Part shown: in pieces, positions 56,561-64,000 of the stretch
Numbering within the stretch: the stretch's first letter is position 1
How the letters are laid out: every line of letters starts with the position of its first letter
Source of the DNA: Aquamicrobium aerolatum DSM 21857
GTDB taxonomy: Bacteria > Pseudomonadota > Alphaproteobacteria > Rhizobiales > Rhizobiaceae
Direction: 5' to 3'
Length of the DNA stretch: 64,000 nucleotides
Assembly (NCBI RefSeq): GCF_900113935.1
Contig: NZ_FORF01000008.1
Coordinates: 62,001 to 126,000 of the forward strand
Notes under the pieces: generated by a model
Databases searched by the model: none
The model's input: only the letters and a program-made list of their open reading frames with translations
Told to the model about the DNA's origin: nothing
Translations under genes and position numbers: made by a program

Positions 56561-57394
56561 GTGGCTGCAAGAGCGATCTGGAAGGGGCATCTGAGCGTGG
56601 GTGAGCTGTCATGCGGCGTTGCCCTCTATTCGGCCGCCACCACGTCAGAGCGAATTTCATTTCACATCGTCAACAGGAAGACCGGCAACCGCGTTCGTCG
56701 TGAATATGTCGACGAACAAACCGGCAAGCCGGTAGAGCGCGAAGATCAGGTCAAGGGCTACGAGACTTCGCGCAACAATTACATCATTCTCGAACCTGAA
56801 GAGATCGCAAGCGCAGTGCCGGAGGGTGACAAGACCCTGTCAGTGGCGGCATTCGTGCCCTGTTCAGAGGTCGATACGGCCTATTTCGACAAGCCCTATT
56901 TTCTCGTGCCTTCAGACGATGTGGCGGAGAACGCGTTCGCGCTGATCCGCGATGGGATGCGCAAGCAGAACGTCGCTGCGCTGGCACGCGCCGTGCTGTT
57001 TCGCCGAGTGCGCAGCGTGCTGATCCAGCCGCATGACGGTGGATTTCTCGCCAATACGCTGCACTTTGACTATGAAGTCGTCTCCGCAAGCGACGCTTTT
57101 GCCGATATGCCGGAGCTGAAGATTACCGGCGAGATGCTCGATCTAGCCAGGCACATCATCGACACCAAGCGTGGCAAATTCGATCCTTCGACATTCGATG
57201 ACCGCTATGACGCGGCCCTTGCTGAACTGGTTCGGGCCAAGGCGGAAGGGCGCGAAATCGAGAAGCCGAAGCGGGAGGCCGAGAAGAAGGTGGTCGACCT
57301 GATGCAGGCTCTGCGCGAAAGCGCCGCTGCCGCAGACAAGGCGAAGAAAAAGGCGAAACCCGCCGCGCCCGCTTCCAAGCGCAAGGCCAGCTAG
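56561..57394 (+). CDS. ku: Ku DNA end-binding protein (first copy)
   Basis: 277 residues. Bacterial Ku homodimer that threads onto broken ends and recruits LigD. Conserved AIWKGHLSVGELSCGVALYS, GNRVRREYVDEQTGKPVERE, YIILEPEEI and GKFDPSTFDDRYDAALAELV. C-terminus is Lys/Ala-rich, typical of the end-binding tail. Start is GTG 56561 seven bases after GAGGA. Three bases upstream of ligD. Confidence 0.95.
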   Translation: MAARAIWKGHLSVGELSCGVALYSAATTSERISFHIVNRKTGNRVRREYVDEQTGKPVEREDQVKGYETSRNNYIILEPEEIASAVPEGDKTLSVAAFVPCSEVDTAYFDKPYFLVPSDDVAENAFALIRDGMRKQNVAALARAVLFRRVRSVLIQPHDGGFLANTLHFDYEVVSASDAFADMPELKITGEMLDLARHIIDTKRGKFDPSTFDDRYDAALAELVRAKAEGREIEKPKREAEKKVVDLMQALRESAAAADKAKKKAKPAAPASKRKAS

Positions 57395-57397
57395 GCC

Positions 57398-59914
57398 ATG
57401 CCGCTCGAAACCTACCGCAAGAAACGCGATTTCAAGAAGACGACGGAGCCGGACGGAAGCTCCAGCACCACCACTAGCGGCAACAGTTTCGTGATCCAGA
57501 AACATGCCGCACGCCGATTGCACTATGATCTGCGCCTGGAAATGAATGGCGTGCTTGCCAGCTGGGCGGTGACGCGCGGTCCAAGCCTTGTGCCATCGGA
57601 AAAGCGGCTGGCCGTTCATGTCGAGGACCACCCGCTCGATTATGGTGATTTTGAAGGCACCATTCCTCAGGGCGAATATGGCGGCGGCACCGTCATCGTC
57701 TGGGATCGCGGCACATGGAAGCCGCTGATCGACATCAAGAAGGGGATGGCCAAGGGCCATCTGGAGTTCGAGCTTTCGGGCGAGAAGCTTGAAGGGCGCT
57801 GGCATCTGGTCCGGTTGCCCAAACGCCCACGCGAAAAGCGCGACAACTGGTTGCTCATCAAGGGCGATGACGAATTCGCCAACACCGAGGACGCGAAGGA
57901 TATTCTTGAAGCGCGCCCGGAGTCGGTAAAGACCGGGCGTCAGATCGATGAGGTCGCGGGCGAGGCTCCCGGATGGTCTTCAAAGACCGGGAAAATCGAT
58001 CAGAAGGCCAAAGTTCAGGCTGCATCGAACAGGAAATCGTCGAAGAAAGCCAAGCAATCTCCGATGCCGGACTTCGTTGAGCCGCAATTGGCGACGTTGA
58101 AGCCAAAAGTTCCGACCGGCAAGGGCTGGCTTTATGAGATCAAATTTGACGGCTACCGTCTTCAGGCGCGTCTGGAAGATGGCAGCCTCAAGCTGCTGAC
58201 ACGGACCGGGCTCGATTGGACCGAGCGATTTGGCGACCGCATCGCTAGGGCGTTCAAGGCGCTTCCGGCCGACAAGGCCATCATAGACGGCGAACTGGTG
58301 GTCGAAGGGGCAGGGGGAACTTCCGATTTCTCGGCATTGCAAGCTGCCCTCAGCGACGGCGAGACGGACCGCTTCGTGTTCTATGCGTTTGATCTTCTAT
58401 ATCTCGACGGCGAGGATCTGCGCGCGCAAAGCTTGGTGGACCGCAAGGTCGCACTCCAGCAATTGCTCGAAAATGCGGAAGATTGCCTGCGGTTCAGCGA
58501 GCATTTTGACGACGATGGCGAGCTTGTGCTGCGCCATGCCTGCCAGCTGGGGATTGAAGGGGTGGTTTCAAAGCAGGGGCAGGCCACCTACCAGTCAGGC
58601 CGCAACAAGGACTGGATCAAATCCAAATGCAGCGCGAGCCAGGAGGTCGTAATTGGGGGCTATGTGCCCTCGACCGTCTCTGACACTCAGATCGGATCGC
58701 TCGTGGCGGGCGTGTTCGAGGATGGAAAGTTCAGGCATGTCGGGCGCATTGGCACCGGCTTTTCGCGCGAGGTTGCCGCCGATCTTTTCCAGCGCCTCGC
58801 GAAGATCGAGCGTCAGACGTCGCCATTCTCCGGAAAACTGGACGCGGCGGCGCGTCGCGGCGTGAAGTTCGTGAAGCCGCAGCTTGTCGCAGAGGTCGAG
58901 TTCAGCACATGGACGGCGGACGGCCTGATGCGGCACGCAGCCTTCCGTGGCCTGCGCGAAGACAAACCTGCAAAAGAGGTCGTACGCGAAGGGGAGAAGG
59001 CGGCGATGCCCGAAAAAGTGCCCACACGCGCGCAATTTACCGTCGAGCTGACCAACCCGGATCGGGTTTACTGGAAGGATGCGGGCGTCACGAAAGAACG
59101 GCTGGCAAACTACTATGCGCAGGTCTGGCCGTTTATGCAGCCTTTCGTGGCCAATCGCGCCCTGGCGCTGCTGCGCTGTCCCGGCGGGATTGCCGAGCAA
59201 TGTTTCTTCCAGAAGCATGGCTGGAAAGGCATGACAGACGAAATCCGCACGCTCGTTGATCCTCAGGACAAGGACGATGACACGTTGATCTTCGTGGATT
59301 CGCTCGATGGGTTGGTTGGGCTGGTTCAGGGTGGGGCGCTGGAAATCCACCCCTGGCAGTCGTCATTGGACGATCTGGAGCATCCAGATCAGGTGGTGAT
59401 CGATCTGGACCCCGGCGACGGGGTGAAATGGGCAACGATGCTCGACGCCGCCCGGCAGGTGCGTCAGCGGCTTGAGGACGCGGGGCTCGCAGCTTTCGTC
59501 AAGACAACGGGGGGCAAGGGGCTGCATGTCGTCGCACCGCTTATTCCGAAGGCTGGCTGGGACGAGGTCAAGGGTTTTGCACGCGATATTGCGGATGCGA
59601 TGGAGGCTGACGACCCGGATGGATTCATCGCAAAAGCAAGCAAGGCGGAGCGAAAGGGCAAAATTTACGTCGACTATCTGCGCAATGGTCGCAACGCCAC
59701 GGCAATTGCGCCCTATTCGACCCGTGCGCGCAACGGCGCGACAATTGCCATGCCAGTGGGGTGGAAGGAATTGAGCCCGGCGATTGAGTCCAGCCATTTC
59801 ACGGTGGCAAACGCGATGGCGCGGCTCGATAATCTGACGGCAGACCCATGGGCGGATTTCAGGAAGGCTGCGGCACCGCTGGAGGCTCCCAGTCCGCGCA
59901 AGAAGCGGCGTTAG
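57398..59914 (+). CDS. ligD: Multifunctional NHEJ DNA ligase D
   Basis: 838 residues in the order phosphoesterase-ligase-polymerase. Phosphoesterase (about 15-180): FVIQKHAARRLHYDLRLEMN. ATP-dependent ligase (about 225-520): nucleotidyl Lys249 in YEIKFDGYRL, DGELVVEG, EGVVSKQG. Primase-type polymerase (about 545-830): VIDLDPGDGVKW and KTTGGKGLHVV. Repairs double-strand breaks with Ku. Follows ku by three bases; its stop is one base from the convergent second ku. Confidence 0.96.
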   Translation: MPLETYRKKRDFKKTTEPDGSSSTTTSGNSFVIQKHAARRLHYDLRLEMNGVLASWAVTRGPSLVPSEKRLAVHVEDHPLDYGDFEGTIPQGEYGGGTVIVWDRGTWKPLIDIKKGMAKGHLEFELSGEKLEGRWHLVRLPKRPREKRDNWLLIKGDDEFANTEDAKDILEARPESVKTGRQIDEVAGEAPGWSSKTGKIDQKAKVQAASNRKSSKKAKQSPMPDFVEPQLATLKPKVPTGKGWLYEIKFDGYRLQARLEDGSLKLLTRTGLDWTERFGDRIARAFKALPADKAIIDGELVVEGAGGTSDFSALQAALSDGETDRFVFYAFDLLYLDGEDLRAQSLVDRKVALQQLLENAEDCLRFSEHFDDDGELVLRHACQLGIEGVVSKQGQATYQSGRNKDWIKSKCSASQEVVIGGYVPSTVSDTQIGSLVAGVFEDGKFRHVGRIGTGFSREVAADLFQRLAKIERQTSPFSGKLDAAARRGVKFVKPQLVAEVEFSTWTADGLMRHAAFRGLREDKPAKEVVREGEKAAMPEKVPTRAQFTVELTNPDRVYWKDAGVTKERLANYYAQVWPFMQPFVANRALALLRCPGGIAEQCFFQKHGWKGMTDEIRTLVDPQDKDDDTLIFVDSLDGLVGLVQGGALEIHPWQSSLDDLEHPDQVVIDLDPGDGVKWATMLDAARQVRQRLEDAGLAAFVKTTGGKGLHVVAPLIPKAGWDEVKGFARDIADAMEADDPDGFIAKASKAERKGKIYVDYLRNGRNATAIAPYSTRARNGATIAMPVGWKELSPAIESSHFTVANAMARLDNLTADPWADFRKAAAPLEAPSPRKKRR

Positions 59915-59915
59915 T

Positions 59916-60716
59916 CTAGCGCTGGTTCTTCTTCTCGTTTTCGACGCTCCTGCGCAGCGCATCCATGATCGAGACGACGTTGTCGGGTGTGTCACTCTTC
60001 GTCGGCTTTTTCGCCGGGGCCGGCTTTTGTTTGCGTTTCTTGGCAGCGATGATCTGCTTGAGGCGTTTCTGAACGGGATCTTCCACCAACGCCGGCGACC
60101 AATCCTGAGTGCGCTCGTCAATGAGTTTTGTGATGAGTTTCAAGGCCTTCGGATCAGGCTTTGAGGATTCGATTCCGGAAAGCTGCTCGCCGTCGCGGAC
60201 TTCGTCGCCATAGCGCAGAGTCCAGACGACAATACCCTTGTCACGCGGTTCGAGCATCACCGCGCGCTCGCGCCGATAAAGCACCAGCCGTGCGATCCCA
60301 ACGGTGCCGGTCGCGGCCATCGCGTCCCGGATCACCGAGAACGCTTCCTCGGCGATCTTGTCGTCGGGCGTCAGATAATGCGCGGTGTCGAGCCAAATCC
60401 AGCCGATGTCGTCGCGGGGGATGAAGCTGTCAATGTCGATGGTGCGCGTGCTTTCCAGCGCGACGGCCTCAAGCTCCTCATCTTCGAGGACGATCATGCG
60501 GTCGTCGGCGATTGGGTAGGCCTTGCGCTGATCCTGTTCTTTCACCGGCTTGCCTGTCGTCTCATCGACATAGCGGCTTTCGACGCGATTTCCGGTAGCG
60601 CGGTTGATCGTATTGAACCGGACCTTCTTGTTGGTGGTGGTGGCAGGAGTCATCGCCACCCGGCAAGTCACCAGCGAGAGTCGCAAATAGCCTTTCCAGA
60701 AACTGCGCGGCGCCAT
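59916..60716 (-). CDS. ku: Ku DNA end-binding protein (second copy)
   Basis: 266 residues, same fold as the first copy (SFWKGYLRLSLVTCRVAMTP, GNRVESRYVDETTGKPVKEQ) but clearly diverged. Convergent with ligD, one base between the stops. Lys-rich C-terminus. Rhizobia commonly have several ku genes whose products may form different complexes. Confidence 0.94.
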   Translation of the reverse strand: MAPRSFWKGYLRLSLVTCRVAMTPATTTNKKVRFNTINRATGNRVESRYVDETTGKPVKEQDQRKAYPIADDRMIVLEDEELEAVALESTRTIDIDSFIPRDDIGWIWLDTAHYLTPDDKIAEEAFSVIRDAMAATGTVGIARLVLYRRERAVMLEPRDKGIVVWTLRYGDEVRDGEQLSGIESSKPDPKALKLITKLIDERTQDWSPALVEDPVQKRLKQIIAAKKRKQKPAPAKKPTKSDTPDNVVSIMDALRRSVENEKKNQR

Positions 60717-60794
60717 CGTTCACCTGTTCGGTACAACACAAGCTGCAACGCGCTATATGCCAGGTTCGTTCCTGCCGAGGTCATGCCGGCCATC

Positions 60795-61373
60795 TCAGGC
60801 GGACTTCGGAAACGGCTTGCTGAGAAAACGCGACCCGGCCAAACCGAAGCGCCAGGGGCGATCGATCGCCTGCGAAATGCCAATTCGTGGCCCAGTGGCG
60901 ATCGAAACGGAACCAGCTCCTGGCTTGAGAGCAAACGGAGCCGACAGGAGCGGCTGCATGTTTACACGCAGGTCGATGTCGAGCGCCTGTGTCAGACGGC
61001 CGGGGCCGGATGCCAGCAGGCGCGTTCCGTCCAGTCCCCGCCTTCTTATCATCTCATCGATCCCGTCTGTCGGCTCCAGCGCGCGCAGGAGAACAGCGCT
61101 GCCGGGTTGGCAGACAATATTCATGCACCAGTGAATGCCGTAGGAGCGGTAGACATAGGCGGTTCCGGCTTCGCCAAACATTGCGCGATTGCGCGGAGTA
61201 GGGCCGCGAAAACTGTGCGAGGCGGGATCGTCGGGCAGATAGGCTTCGGTTTCGACGATTACACCGCCGACCCCGGCAAAGGTGAAGGTCATGCCGACAA
61301 GCTCTTGTGCCACTGTGACTGCGTTGCGGTCGAAGAAGGCCGTTCGAGGGCTCCTGTCACACGTCATTTGCAT
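60795..61373 (-). CDS. DNA-3-methyladenine glycosylase (AAG/Mpg type)
   Basis: 192 residues. Excises alkylated purines. Family landmarks: FFDRNAVTVAQELVGMTF, catalytic Glu in VETEAYLPDDPASHSF, YVYRSYGIHWCMNIV, and ASGPGRLTQALDI. The upstream gene order beside NHEJ genes makes a DNA-repair neighbourhood. Confidence 0.93.
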   Translation of the reverse strand: MQMTCDRSPRTAFFDRNAVTVAQELVGMTFTFAGVGGVIVETEAYLPDDPASHSFRGPTPRNRAMFGEAGTAYVYRSYGIHWCMNIVCQPGSAVLLRALEPTDGIDEMIRRRGLDGTRLLASGPGRLTQALDIDLRVNMQPLLSAPFALKPGAGSVSIATGPRIGISQAIDRPWRFGLAGSRFLSKPFPKSA

Positions 61374-61469
61374 CTCTGCGCGTCATCAGTTGCGATATAA
61401 ATATCGGTCGCTCTGTGGGAACCATAAGTCGGTCACGAACATTTCAACACTGTAATGGGGTTGATTGGA

Positions 61470-61619
61470 ATGTTGATCACCAGATTCAGCAGCAGCGGGC
61501 TTGCCGGAGCCTGCGTGGATGCGCTTGCGGAAAAAGGCGTCGCGGCCAAAGTGGTCTATCGACCCCGTTTTCTCAAGGATCCGACACCGTTTCTGGTACT
61601 GGTTCTGGAAACAGTATAG
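61470..61619 (+). CDS. Short hypothetical protein (49 aa)
   Basis: 49 residues, MLITRFSSSGLAGACVDALA, then a probable strand VAAKVVYRPRF and hydrophobic LVLVLETV end. An earlier in-frame ATG at 61455 is possible. Compact, with helix-strand pattern and coding-like third-base use; resembles a small rhizobial protein I cannot name. Ends 20 bases before the flavoprotein stop on the other strand. Confidence 0.5.
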   Translation: MLITRFSSSGLAGACVDALAEKGVAAKVVYRPRFLKDPTPFLVLVLETV

Positions 61620-61639
61620 CGACGGTAGGAAGTCCCGGT

Positions 61640-62848
61640 TTACTGGACCGTTCCGGCGATTGCTGTTCCTGCCGCCCATCCGGACGACCACGCCCACTGG
61701 AAATTGTATCCGCCCAGCCATCCCGTCACATCGACAACCTCGCCGATGAAGTAGAGGCCCGGCACGGATTTGCTTTCCATCGTGCGTGAATTCAGCGCGT
61801 CGGTGTCCACGCCGCCGAGCGTGACTTCTGCTGTGCGGTAACCTTCGGAACCAATCGGGTGGATTTCCCAGCCTTGAACGACCGCAGCGATTGCCGCGAG
61901 CTTCTTGTCGCTCGTCTCGCCCATCACCCCGGCCCAGCCATTTGCCTGCGCCAGATAGGCGGCGAGGCGTTTGGGAAGGATTTCGCCAAGCGCGTTGGCA
62001 ACGCTGCGCCGTGGGTTCTCGCGCTTTGACGCGCAAAGCTCGTCGAAGACATCAGTTCTTGGCAGGAACGACACCTTGATCGGCATTTTTTCACGCCAGT
62101 ATGACGAGATTTGCAGGATCGCCGGGCCGGACAGGCCACGATGCGTGAAGAGGACGGCTTCCTCGAAGGACGTCTTGCCGCACGAGACGCACGCGTCGAG
62201 TCCAACACCCGCGATCTCGCGAAAATCCTGCAGCATGTCCTCGCCGAAGGTCAGCGGCACCAATCCGGGGCGGGTTTCCGTGACCGGCAAGTCGAACTGG
62301 CTGGCGATCTGGTAGCCAAGGCCGCTGGCGCCCATCTTCGGGATCGATTTGCCGCCGGTGGCAACCACAACGGTACGGCAGGTGATCTTCGCTGCGCCAT
62401 CGCCGCCAAGGGTCAGAGCAAAGCCGGACTCGGTTTTTCGCAGCTGCTCCAGCGTCGTGCGAAGCCGCAGCTGCACTCCGGCCTGCGCCATCTCCTTCAA
62501 CAGCATCTCGATGATGTCCTTGGCGGAGTTGTCGCAGAAGAGCTGGCCTAGCGTCTTCTCGTGGTAGGAGATGCCGTGCCGTTCCACCAGCGCGATGAAG
62601 TCGCGTGCCGTGTATCGACCGAGTGCCGACTTTGCGAAATGCGCATTGCCGGAGACGAAATTGCGCGCCGTCGTGCCGATATTGGTGAAATTGCACCGGC
62701 CACCGCCAGAGATGCGGATCTTTTCGCCGGGCGTCTTCGCGTGATCGATGATCAGCACGCTGCCGCCCTTGGCCGCTGCGTGGATCGCGCACATCATGCC
62801 TGCGGCACCCGCGCCGAGCACGACCGTGTCGAAAGTTTCAATCCACAT
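61640..62848 (-). CDS. HI0933/BaiN-family flavoprotein
   Basis: 402 residues. N-terminal FAD motif DTVVLGAGAAGMMCAIHAAA, second GGRCNFTN element, and C-terminal LYFIGEVVDVTGWLGGYNFQ are diagnostic of the HI0933-like NAD(P)/FAD-dependent oxidoreductases. Substrate unknown; one member (BaiN) acts on bile acids. Confidence 0.92.
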   Translation of the reverse strand: MWIETFDTVVLGAGAAGMMCAIHAAAKGGSVLIIDHAKTPGEKIRISGGGRCNFTNIGTTARNFVSGNAHFAKSALGRYTARDFIALVERHGISYHEKTLGQLFCDNSAKDIIEMLLKEMAQAGVQLRLRTTLEQLRKTESGFALTLGGDGAAKITCRTVVVATGGKSIPKMGASGLGYQIASQFDLPVTETRPGLVPLTFGEDMLQDFREIAGVGLDACVSCGKTSFEEAVLFTHRGLSGPAILQISSYWREKMPIKVSFLPRTDVFDELCASKRENPRRSVANALGEILPKRLAAYLAQANGWAGVMGETSDKKLAAIAAVVQGWEIHPIGSEGYRTAEVTLGGVDTDALNSRTMESKSVPGLYFIGEVVDVTGWLGGYNFQWAWSSGWAAGTAIAGTVQ

Positions 62849-62966
62849 GCAATCGTTCCGTTCGGGTGGCTGTTGGTTGGTTCAATTCGGCGCATCAAGC
62901 CGTTTTTGTCGCCAATGTCACTACCGGAAACGATTTCTCATGCGCTGGCGGGTGTTGTCCCCGCCT

Positions 62967-63989
62967 TCAGGTTGCCAGCGCTGCGGCTGCTCTGCGAATG
63001 TCGGGGCGCAACTGGCCGGGTGAAATGCCGAACTGTTTGCGAAAGCAGGTGGCAAAATACTGGCTGGACGAGAAGCCGCAGTCGAAGGCGACTTCGGTGA
63101 TCGAGCGCGTGGCGTTGGTGGTCAGCATGGTGCGGGCCGCTTCAAGCCGGATCATCTGCAGATAACGCGCTGGCGTCATGTTGGTCAGCGACTGGCAGTG
63201 CTTGGCGAACTGGGTGCGGGAGAGATTGCACTCGGCAGCCATGTTGTCGAGCGTCCAGTCGTCGTCGAGCGCGTGCCAGAGCCGTTGCAGGAAAATGTCG
63301 ACGGTGCGCCGGGAGGCGGCAAGCGCGTGGTCGAGCTGCGGTTGCTGGGCTTCCAGCTGATCCTTGAATTGCAGCAGCATCATCGAGATCAGCAGACGCA
63401 TCCGGGCCTCGCTGCCTTCGATGTCGTTCATGGCGACGATGTCTGCAATGTCGTTGAAGCTGCGGGCGACCTCGCGCGAGGCGGTGTACCAGGGCTGCTC
63501 GTTCTTGGAGAGAAGCTCGGTCAGGCGGTTCTGGTCGCGCTGCGGCCAGGCGATCCAGTCGGGCCACAGCCAGTCTTCGTGTGGGCGGCGCATGCCCATG
63601 TCGAATAGTACCCAGACGATCTGGCTCGGCGCGACGAACGGGTCGCCAAAGGCGTGCAACTGCCAGGGCCGGACGACGAACATCTGTCCTTCCTGAATCT
63701 CGTAGTGCTGGCCATCGAGCGTGAGGGTGAGGGTGCCGCGCGCCAGATAGGCGATCTTGACGCCCTCGTTGCAGTGCTCCTTCAGGCCCCAATCCTGCGG
63801 GCGGGTGGCATCCCAGCCGCCGACCGAGCAGACCTGCGGCAGCGCGTCGCCAAGATCGTTGCCGGGATAGCCACGGCGGGTCCAGGCGCTGAGCGTCACC
63901 TTGCCGGCAAGTGAAGCGTCGAGCAGATCCTTGCAATTGCCGGCATAGAGCAGCGCGCCGGGCTCGCGAAAGACGGCGGGCCGCGCCAC
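62967..63989 (-). CDS. AraC-family regulator
   Basis: 340 residues from GTG 63989. N-terminal cupin-type sensor (YLARGTLTLTLDGQHYEIQE, MFVVRPWQLHAFGDPF) and C-terminal double HTH (DNMAAECNLSRTQFAKHCQS, SITEVAFDCGFSSSQYFATC). The frame stays open to the right edge, so the true start may be outside the window. Confidence 0.88.
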   Translation of the reverse strand: MARPAVFREPGALLYAGNCKDLLDASLAGKVTLSAWTRRGYPGNDLGDALPQVCSVGGWDATRPQDWGLKEHCNEGVKIAYLARGTLTLTLDGQHYEIQEGQMFVVRPWQLHAFGDPFVAPSQIVWVLFDMGMRRPHEDWLWPDWIAWPQRDQNRLTELLSKNEQPWYTASREVARSFNDIADIVAMNDIEGSEARMRLLISMMLLQFKDQLEAQQPQLDHALAASRRTVDIFLQRLWHALDDDWTLDNMAAECNLSRTQFAKHCQSLTNMTPARYLQMIRLEAARTMLTTNATRSITEVAFDCGFSSSQYFATCFRKQFGISPGQLRPDIRRAAAALAT

Positions 63990-64000
63990 GGCGCTGGCCT

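Overview
The window reads as chromosomal DNA of a high-GC alphaproteobacterium of the order Hyphomicrobiales (Rhizobiales), probably near Brucella, Ochrobactrum, Mesorhizobium or Phyllobacteriaceae. Pointers are a BA14K-family protein, a BP26/Omp28-like SIMPL protein, DUF982 proteins, a two-Ku/LigD locus, and dispersed ~45-105 bp palindromic repeats (CATGTCT...CCCGAAACCGGTT...TTTCGGGAGACATG) that resemble Brucella-type repeats. Assignment is inferred from gene content only. No phage, IS element or CRISPR array was found.

0-22.7 kb is mainly housekeeping: pth-rplY; an Fsr-like exporter with a divergent AraC regulator; an ABC-F ATPase; chrA; prs; a compact minus-strand run lgt-midA-pgeF-M24 hydrolase-lipoprotein; ubiK; a YbjN/CsaA-like/ATPase run; an EnvZ/OmpR-like pair; marR-ilvE with a clear operator; a metallo-hydrolase; two divergent cold-shock genes; a BP26-like protein; and a tRNA best read as tRNA-Ile2(CAU).

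23-30.6 kb is a surface region. A cysteine-free 821-aa RTX/S-layer-like protein follows an XRE regulator and precedes a methyltransferase that looks like the Rickettsia OmpB lysine methyltransferases. An OmpA-like lipid-A-side/periplasmic pair follows.

30.8-41.9 kb is a sulfur and thiol-redox island. It has a BigR operon in which the usual two-domain Blh is split into two genes, two YeeE/YedE half-transporters and a SulP permease. Beyond these are a two-component system coupled to a DsbA-like protein, an L,D-transpeptidase, and a DsbD / TlpA-fusion / DsbA operon.

42-46.3 kb carries nrdA-nrdB behind a cobalamin riboswitch. NrdB has Glu as first metal ligand and Phe at the radical-Tyr position, the signature of class Ic (Mn/Fe) enzymes. 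46.7-48.4 kb is an LtaS/sulfatase-type membrane enzyme with an AT-rich 5' half. 48.4-54.5 kb is a betaine-type N-demethylation cluster: TetR, TMADH-like flavoenzyme, LysR, Rieske oxygenase and its reductase.

54.6-64 kb holds BA14K, DUF982, two tiny genes, the NHEJ set ku-ligD-ku (convergent), a 3-methyladenine glycosylase, a short conserved-looking protein, an HI0933-like flavoprotein and an AraC regulator at the right edge. Starts were moved inward where a Shine-Dalgarno sequence or the conserved N-terminus decides it.
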